NCBI GenBank assembly: GCA_037127315.1
Contig: JBBBDQ010000349.1
Location: forward strand, 133,501-197,500
DNA length: 64,000 nucleotides
Direction: 5' to 3'
Source: Ascarosepion bandense
Taxonomy: Eukaryota > Mollusca > Cephalopoda > Sepiida > Sepiidae
This document shows positions 57,371-64,000 of the stretch, piece by piece. A model generated the notes under the pieces. That model had not been told where the DNA came from and did not search any database. It saw only the letters and a program-made list of their open reading frames with translations. The position numbers and the translations under genes are program-made. Positions within the stretch are counted from its first letter, which is position 1. Every line of letters begins with the position of its first letter.

Positions 57371-57864
57371 GGGGGTTACATAGTGGGGAAAGTGGTGAGA
57401 AAGGATGATTAGATATAGGAAATTTCAGAAGGAGGGTGATAGACGGGTAAGGATATCGAGAATGAAGGTTGGTTAGATGGTGAGAGTGTTTGAGAGAATA
57501 GATGCAAGTTAGTGTGATAGGAGGTTTCTATTGACCTTACATTTAAACTCCTGGAGATTGTAGTTGTCGGGGAAGCAGGCATGTGGAAGGGTATTCCACA
57601 GGCGGGGAGCGCGAGAAAAGAAGCTGTTGGAGTAGAAATTACGGTTACATCTTATAATTAGGGAATTCCCAGGTGTTTAAATGTAAGGTCAATAGACACC
57701 TCCTATCACACCAACTTGCATCTATTCTTCTAACACTCTCACCATCTACCCAACCCTCATTCTCGGTATCCTTACCCGTCTATCACCCTCCTTCTGACAT
57801 TTCCTATGTCTAACCATCCTTTCTCACCACTTTCCCCTCTATGTAACCCCCTGCGCAATAGTGG
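57360..57864. repeat. Long inverted repeat of element B
   Basis: The left arm 57360-57548 and right arm 57674-57861 are reverse complements at about 190 bp with scattered differences. They enclose a 125 bp GC-richer spacer (gggaagcaggcatgtggaag). The right arm continues into the element B end. Confidence 0.9.
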
Positions 57865-57905
57865 CAGTGAAATGCCTTGCTCGGGGTGAAACGATTATAA
57901 AAAAA
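57674..57905 (+). mobile_element. SINE-like element B, unexpanded copy
   Basis: Contains 'acctcctatcacaccaactt', 'gtatccttacccgtctatca', a single pass of 'tttctcaccactttcccctc' and 'tatgtaaccccctgcgcaat', then 'gtggcagtgaaatgccttgc', 'ggggtgaaacg' and an A-run. It shows the progenitor of the 8269-10080 minisatellite. Confidence 0.7.
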
Positions 57906-58417
57906 AATGATGCGTGTGTGCATATGTGTTTGCGTGTGTGTTCGTATCATATTTATATAGACAGAAATACATTTACAAGTAAATGGTCATTTTGAATGAC
58001 AGGTCTTTTGGTACAAATATATATACACATGCGAATATGATATATAAATTGATAGATAATATAATATAATATTGATTCTTTTATTCTAAATACTCAACTT
58101 ACATCGAAGCAAACACTGTTAAAATGGCGCCTGCTGTAGAGAAAGAAATAAAAACTAAATTTAACTGGCCACCACTTGTTTGAGTTCGATCCCCACTAAA
58201 GATCTTGTGCCGAATTATGAATCGCTTAATAATTCCTAACGCTGCCCATAACCAGGTGCTTCTAAAATCTTTCAAGCCCTTTTTTCACATTCTTATTTTT
58301 ATTTCATTTTCTCTCAGATGTATATTTTACTTTTATATTTCAATTTTTTTAAAATCCTTCTTTTATTTAAATTTTGATCATTTTTATTTTTTTTACTCAA
58401 ATCCTCATCTTCATTAT
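57906..58417. other. Unassigned DNA
   Basis: GT-rich phrase near 57910-57945, then AT-rich and T-rich sequence. No gene seen. Confidence 0.35.
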
Positions 58418-58955
58418 TATTATTATTATTAGTAGTAGTAGTAGTAGTAGTATTATATGTCATTTTTCATCATAATTCCAGTTCTGCTATGGTCGCACTA
58501 CCTACCAAGTCTGCGGGAAGAACTAAGGCAGGTCGTGGTGTTGTTATGGTTCCATTTCATGTTTTTTCCCTATCTCCCTCCCTAACATCCTTAGCGCTAA
58601 ATAGACAAAGTTCTTCTTCGTGTGTGGGCCGTACTTAACAAGACAATTTTTTGTATATCTCTTAAACTGGGGTTCCTAGGGATTCTTTCAATGTGTTGTT
58701 TTGTTCCATTTTTTATCATTCCAAGTGCACCCACTATCACTTGCACGATTCTTGTTTTCAATTTCCACATTTTTTCTATTTCAATTTCCAGGTCTTTATA
58801 TTTTGACAGTTTTTTAAATTTCTTGGTTGCTGTGTTCCAATCCGCTGGACAAACCATTTCAATTAATAAGCAAGTTTTTCTTTCTGGTTTTTAACAATAA
58901 CGTCCAGCCTATTTGCTTCAACTTTTCTGTCTGCGTAGATGGTGTAATCCCATAG

Positions 58956-58960
<5 letters not shown>
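58418..58960 (-). pseudogene. LINE 3' end with ORF C-terminus and (TAA)n tail
   Basis: The minus strand reads YTIYADRKVEANRLDVIVKN, then after one frameshift TCLLIEMVCPADWNTATKKF, KDLEIEIEKMWKLKTRIVQV, IVGALGMIKNG, ending IQKIVLLSTAHTRRRTLSI and a stop (58597). This is a well-known C-terminal region of animal LINE polyproteins. A 3' untranslated region ('ctgccttagttcttcccgc') leads to a (TAA)n-type tail at 58418-58450. Confidence 0.8.
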
Positions 58961-58996
<36 letters not shown>

Positions 58997-59128
58997 CATT
59001 ATTAATTAGATTTTATGGGGTTTTTTTTTCTTTGTAATTTTTCGAAATAAACGAGGCTCCTAATCATCATAAACGTTTTAAAAGAACTTCCTCTTTAATA
59101 GAAATGGGTGTTTTCTGTTTATATCGTG

Positions 59129-59129
<1 letters not shown>

Positions 59130-59183
<54 letters not shown>

Positions 59184-59293
59184 TTCGATTTCTGCTTTGG
59201 TCTCACTACCAACCAAATCTGCGGGGAGACCTAAGGCAGGTCGTGGAGTGTTGTTATGGCTCCATTTCATGTTTATTATTATTATTATTATTA

Positions 59294-59331
<38 letters not shown>

Positions 59332-59335
59332 ACCT
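59130..59335 (-). mobile_element. Second copy of that LINE 3' end, between two (ATT)n runs
   Basis: About 95 bp (59180-59275) matches the 3' untranslated end of the 58418-58960 LINE ('gacctgccttaggtctcccc'), with (ATT)n on both sides. The ORFs spanning it are microsatellite translation. Confidence 0.75.
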
Positions 59336-59339
59336 AAAA

Positions 59340-59787
59340 TCCGGAGTCTTTTAACCGGGAGAATTTGACATTGCAACTAGCGATTCTCCGACATCGTGTT
59401 GCAAACCGAACGAGAGAAACAACTGAAATCAAAACATCACCACCTCCCCCTCCTCCTCCTCCTTTTTGCTTTCTGCCTTCTTTTACATGCCTACTCCTTC
59501 TTCTTCAAATGATTCCTTTTTATCTTTCTCGTCCTATTCTCTTCATTTTTTTTTTCTTCTTCCACCTCCTTTTTCCTCCTCGTTTCTCCTTTTCTTCTTC
59601 AATTCTTTGGTTTCGATCAATTGACCTTCTCTTCAGGGAAATCCTCTTATCTACCTTTAAGAAGAAACAATGACTTTTCATTCTTTTTTTTTTTCTTGTT
59701 TTTTTTCTTACTTCAGTTTGCTTTTAACCGTTTTTGCCTTCATCTCTCTTCTCAACATAGCAGCCGAAGTAGCAGCAGCAGCAGCAA

Positions 59788-59819
<32 letters not shown>

Positions 59820-60089
59820 ACTGAGGCGACGTATGCACCAAAATATCATCAACATCGGAACGAAGTGTTATTTCGTTTTAGACAAACAACGAAACCTATC
59901 AGGAAGAAAGAATATGTAGCTAAAGAAGAAGAAGAAGAAGGCGTCGTTGAATGAAAGTAATGGTAAACAAGTCAGTAGGAGAAAGAAGATTTGAAGGTGA
60001 AGGAGAATAGAACGATGTAAGATAGAGAGAGAGAGTGCAGTTTAATAACGGACATTGAGAGAACATTAAACACACACACAAATATATAT
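59340..60089 (+). other. CT-rich DNA and (CAG)/(CAA) run, no gene called
   Basis: Pyrimidine-rich to about 59720. A CAG/CAA run at about 59765-59820 would encode poly-Ala/Thr in one frame (59670-59954, 94 codons, hydrophobic start). Composition explains this frame. An exon cannot be excluded, but nothing supports it. Confidence 0.35.
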
Positions 60090-60240
60090 ATATATATATG
60101 ATTTATTGAAGTGCCGCTTAAATATGACACAAGGCCGAAAGTATGGGGTACCCAGTGAGGATCGAACTCACTACTCAATTGTAATAGGTTCTAGCAAGAC
60201 AAGCTTGCTAACCGTTGCATTACGTCGAGGTACCCCACAC
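60090..60240 (-). mobile_element. tRNA-like SINE with cloverleaf-like head
   Basis: The 92 nt head (60236-60145, minus) has matching acceptor strands GGGGTACC/GGTACCCC, an A-box-like 'taatgcaacggttagca', a potential anticodon stem AGCAAG/CTTGCT, a long variable region, and B box 'gagttcgatcctc'. It continues 'ggccttgtgtcatatttaag' and ends in (AT)n. The long variable arm suggests a Ser/Leu-type ancestor. The loop does not have the standard U33, so I do not call it a functional tRNA. Confidence 0.6.
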
Positions 60241-60249
60241 ACGCACACA

Positions 60250-61175
60250 CATATATATCTATAAACATATGGGGTGAGAGAGAACGTGAAGGCGTCTGTA
60301 TAAACAAGTAAAATGAAGAAAAGAAAGCACCTCACAAATATGGATAGAGGAACTCAAAAGAACAATGAAAGGGAAATGAGAATAAAATGACGTGGGTGAT
60401 AGATAGTGAGGGGGAAAACGGATAAAGGAGAAATATAGATAGAAACGAATGCAGAATAGAGAGAGGTGGAGAATAAGAAGCAGAAAGACCGAGAGAGAGA
60501 AAAAAAAGAGTGAAATATATTTCAAAGACATAAGGAGGAGGAGTAGGAGGAGAATATGAAATAGAAAGAGAGAAAAGCGGAGAGAGAACATTATGAAGAG
60601 AGAAGGAATACAAGAAGCAGAAAGAGTGAAAGTGATAAAATAGAGAAAACATTTATAGAGATAGAGGGAGGAGAAGGAGCAGGAGGAGAAAAGAGAAAAC
60701 AGTTTTATGAAGGCAGGAGAACGAGAAGAACATGAAACAGAAAAAAAGAGAGGAAGGAAAGTGAGAAATATATGATAAAGAAATAAAGAGAATAATGTAA
60801 AACAAAGATTGAGAGAAAAAGAGAGAAAGATAATATAACGACAGAAACAGAAATATTGAGAGAGAGAGAGAAAAGAGATAAATATATTATAAACTCAGAA
60901 GGAGGAGGAGAATATGAAACAAAAAGATGGAGAGAGAAGAAAAAGAGAAAGATATTTTAAAGATAGGAGGATTATGAAGAAAATATAAAACAATGATTGA
61001 GAGAAAAAAAGAGTGAAAGATATGGAAGTGGAGGAGGAGAGTATGAAAATTGAGAGAGATAAAAAGGGAAAATATTTTGAAGAAAGGTTGAGGAGGAGAG
61101 TACGAAGCGGAAAAAGATAGAGAAAAGAGAAAGAGAAATTTCATGAAGACGCGATTAGGAAAATATAAAGCTGAA

Positions 61176-61215
<40 letters not shown>

Positions 61216-61740
61216 GAGATAGGAAAATATTATAAAGACAAAAAGCAGAAATAGTGAAAATCTAAGAAAATATCACGAATATATGGAGGGAAGAAAGATG
61301 GCAATATTGAAGCAGAGACAAAAATACAAGACAGAAAGGGGAGGAGACTATGAAGTATAAAAAATATCAGAACGTATAATAAAATAGAGAGGAGAAGAAT
61401 ATGGAGCAGAGAGAGAGAGTGTGTGTGTGTCTGTGTGTGTGTCTGTGTGTGTGTCTCTGTGTGTGTCTGTGTGTGTGTCTGTGTGTGAAGTGAGAGGAAA
61501 ATATGATAAAGAAAAAGGGAGTACAATTCGACATAGAAAGAATGTTAGAGAGAAGATGGAACATATTATAAACAGAGGAGGATAGAGAGAGAGAGAGAGA
61601 TGTGAATCGGAGATAGGGTGAAAAGAGAGAGGCAAATATGAAATGGTTAGAGAATTTCAAGCAGAAAGAGTGAGAACGAAAAAGTGGGGGGGAAAAGAAA
61701 TGAAAGACATGATGTAAGAAAAAGCCAGAAGTAATAAGAA
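60250..61740 (+). repeat. Degenerate purine-strand repeat region, 1.5 kb
   Basis: The plus strand is dominated by G and A. Phrases such as 'gaggaggagaatatgaaa', 'agaaagagtgaaagat' and 'gagaaaatattataaag' recur roughly every 80-120 bp, suggesting a decayed tandem repeat. (GA)n and a (GT)n-type block (61419-61486) are embedded. All S/F/L-rich minus frames are artefacts. Confidence 0.75.
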
Positions 61741-61997
61741 ACTGTGCAATCAAGAAAAAGATCGAATGGTAGAAGCTGAAGTAACTAAATGCTGGTGGTA
61801 GCAGTAGTAATGGCGGCAACGTAGATGTGAGTGGAAAATAAGTAAACGAAAGAGGTATCCCAGAGTGCACTGCGTGATTAGATTCTCTATTGATCTCCAA
61901 GTCTGCTGACGTCAGAGCAGCGCGCGCCCCAAGTTGACTGCTAAGTTGTGCGTACGCATTTTTGTCTTTGCGTGCATGTGTGTTGTTGTGTGTGTGC

Positions 61998-62031
<34 letters not shown>

Positions 62032-62236
62032 TTATTTCTGCACACATGCTTTTTCATGTACAAGAGATAAAGACAGTTTTATCGTTAATTATTTTGTGCT
62101 ATGGATCGTGCTTGCATATGTTCGCGTCGATGCTACTCTGTGCATATTCAATAAACCAGGTCGACAGATTCAATGTAGAAAGCTAAAAGAAGGTATTACT
62201 TATGTATGAGTGCTTATATATGTTAGAAAGTATAAG

Positions 62237-62269
<33 letters not shown>

Positions 62270-62380
62270 AAATTTGCCTATAAATATATCTGTCCAGATA
62301 CATATTTATTTACATCTACTCAGAGCAATTTACATTATGGAATTTATCTATCTCTGTTTCTTAGTCTCTCACCCTCCCTT

Positions 62381-62435
<55 letters not shown>
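61741..62435. other. Unassigned with (GT)n, (AT)n and (TC)n runs
   Basis: (GT)n at about 61978-62031, (AT)n at about 62237-62266, (TC)n and (AT)n at 62378-62435. No gene recognised. Confidence 0.4.
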
Positions 62436-62438
<3 letters not shown>

Positions 62439-62690
62439 TCAGTTAAGTGCCATACGTGATACACAATTTGGGCGATCATGTCTCGAAAGAGACATGACTG
62501 ACTGAGCAGTAGATTATCCCGCAGTAGGTTGTCATTGCTTTCTGCGGTAGACTGGTTGCCTACCAAGGCTATAGAACCCAATCTGTCCTATTATTTAACC
62601 CATAACTGGAGAGAAGAGACAGATTAACACCTTTTCCAAGGATATTTGTGCGTAAGTGAATGCAAGGAATCCAAATGGAATTCGAACTCA
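62436..62690 (-). mobile_element. tRNA-SINE, 5' truncated
   Basis: Minus strand: tail 'gcacttaactgact' at 62436, hairpin CATGTCTCTTTCGAGACATG, body, ending just past the B box (gagttcgaattcc). The first half of the tRNA-like head is missing. It is directly bounded by (AT)n. Confidence 0.85.
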
Positions 62691-62699
62691 CCTATACAT

Positions 62700-62753
62700 T
62701 TACTCAGAAAAATTGCAGATAGGCACTTCTCTATCTATCTATCTATCTATCTA

Positions 62754-62803
<50 letters not shown>

Positions 62804-62981
62804 AAATATAGTTTTTCAGGGAGAAGTACATGCACATTTACAATGACTATTAACTTGTAAATGTATTTCTATTTATTTAAATATCTTGCATACATACCTA
62901 TTTATATATAACTACTTTGCCTTAAGAGGCTGGTGTGGTCGAAACATACGTAGCATGAAAGAGGTGAGTGTTCGGTTCTTT

Positions 62982-63033
<52 letters not shown>
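62700..63033. other. Microsatellite-rich DNA
   Basis: (CTAT)n and (AT)n at 62730-62802 and (AT)n at 62987-63033. Between them is 'gtggtcgaaacatacgtagc', weakly like a Penelope-type tail. No gene. Confidence 0.4.
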
Positions 63034-63038
<5 letters not shown>

Positions 63039-63169
63039 ACTAACCTAGAGAGCCAACGAACCGACCAAGGTTTCACCTAATTGGATCTTCAGGGAAGGGG
63101 CCAACCTTCCTTGAATATCCAATTAGGTGAAACCTTGGTAGGTTCGTTGGCTCTCTAGGTTAGTTATTT
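63034..63169. repeat. 52 bp inverted repeat hairpin next to (AT)n
   Basis: 63034-63085 and 63118-63169 are reverse complements with a single mismatch around a 32 nt loop (itself containing ggaagg/ccttcc). On the minus strand the left arm begins CTGAAGA...GAAA (63092-63071). Confidence 0.95.
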
Positions 63170-63348
63170 ACTTTGTTTGCTCTACTTCTGTATTGACTGC
63201 TTTTTGTTTTAGGTTACTCGTCTCGGGTCTTTTTCTTTGGGCTACGTACTTTGACTGATGTTCAAGTGCTTAGCTCGTTCTTTGTTTATTACAATTTTTT
63301 CCTTCCGCGTATGTACTCGGAGGGTTTTTCGAAACGAGTACAGCAATA

Positions 63349-63405
<57 letters not shown>

Positions 63406-63578
63406 CAATCTAATTATTCACATATGTATGATAATAATTGTAATTTTCAGGTATGTCATATTTATGTATTAAACTAATCAATATTAAGAACAAACCCCAT
63501 GTAAATATTAATGTGAACATTGAAATCAACACCCAGGTGGGACAACCTAATTCTCATGTATGTTTTATATGTATATCC
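63170..63578. other. Unassigned with (AT)n
   Basis: T-rich DNA to 63350, (AT)n at about 63355-63402, then AT-rich DNA. No gene. Confidence 0.35.
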
Positions 63579-63845
63579 ATCAGTTAAGGGCCATAAGGGA
63601 TACACGCTTTGGCAATCATGTCTCGTTCAAAACATGGCTAACTGGGCAGAAGAAGATTTTTCGGTAGTATGTTGCCATTACTTCTGTGGTAGACTAGTTG
63701 ACAATCAAGGCTGTAGAACCCAATATCTCCTGCTATTTAACCCACAGCTTGAGTGAGAAGTGACGGATTAATACCTTTCCGAAGGGTATTTCCGCGTAAC
63801 TGAATGCAATAAATTTAACCGTAATTCGAACTGGGCTCTCCGATT
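63579..63845 (-). mobile_element. tRNA-SINE, diverged, 5' truncated at B box
   Basis: Minus strand: diverged tail ('tcagttaagggccat'), body ('ggtattaatccgtcacttct') and B-box region (gttcgaattacgg). It is cut by (AT)n at 63846. It is more diverged than the other copies. Confidence 0.75.
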
Positions 63846-63850
63846 ATATA

Positions 63851-63887
<37 letters not shown>

Positions 63888-64000
63888 CTTGGCTTTTGAA
63901 TTTGCACAGGAATACTCAAATATTTCTACAAGTGAGATGGATATTATACTAAAATGTAGAAGTTCTGTTCTGATTTATAATGAAAAACACTGGACTAAAA

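Noticed and set aside
59670..59954. Possible secreted poly-Ala/Thr protein
   Set aside because: The hydrophobic start comes from a T-rich tract and the Ala/Thr run from CAG/CAA repeats. No splice or conservation evidence.
60145..60236. Functional tRNA gene
   Set aside because: The anticodon loop lacks the expected U33 and the sequence continues into a SINE-type tail with (AT)n.

Overview
This window reads as gene-poor, extremely repeat-rich DNA from an animal nuclear genome, most likely a cephalopod mollusc (octopus-like). That assignment is inference. It rests on the mix of tRNA-derived SINEs, abundant (AT)n tracts, Penelope-like elements, RTE-type LINEs, many mariner/Tc1 fossils and Helitrons. 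I found no host protein-coding gene that I can defend. The longest open frames are either translated satellite DNA or fossil transposon proteins.

Layout. 1-6.5 kb: Helitron copies, a solo LTR, and a pair of U2 snRNA pseudogenes, one split at a TTAA by piggyBac-like MITEs. 8.2-10.1 kb: a 39-40 bp minisatellite grown inside a SINE-like element. 10.9-11.9 kb: a purine-strand GAAA array. 12.5 kb: a decayed hammerhead-ribozyme element. 13.6-22.4 kb: Penelope, RTE, mariner and Tc1 fossils, a 175 bp satellite and a complete non-autonomous Helitron. 23.4-38.2 kb: one huge array of a 108 bp monomer (about 137 copies) with a 3 kb higher-order duplication and a patch that looks like unpolished sequence. 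38.2-41.4 kb: a mariner transposon dissected by later insertions. 42.3-42.6 kb: a tandem hammerhead element. 43.8-45 kb: a Penelope-like 3' half with a GIY-YIG nuclease domain, followed by nested palindromes around (AT)n. 46-47.8 kb: a 19 bp minisatellite. 48-64 kb: SINEs, LINE fragments, an IS630-type transposon with termini, long inverted repeats and purine tracts.

The most notable content is a small non-coding element carrying type I hammerhead ribozymes. One plus-strand copy (42311-42630) has two ribozymes exactly 240 nt apart; one minus-strand copy (39081-39413) has a near-canonical ribozyme; a third copy (12467-12692) is decayed. Each unit also has tRNA-like A and B boxes and is embedded between (AT)n tracts. 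This fits the 'retrozyme' class: pol III-like transcription, self-cleavage to monomers, circularisation, and mobilisation in trans. A Penelope-like element with a GIY-YIG endonuclease fossil lies within 2 kb, which makes it a candidate partner (inference).

Second, several loci share a tail motif of CTGAAGA, a hairpin, then GAAA. It marks Penelope-like 3' ends and also lies at the edge of the 14.8 kb satellite. This suggests the satellite was seeded from such a tail.
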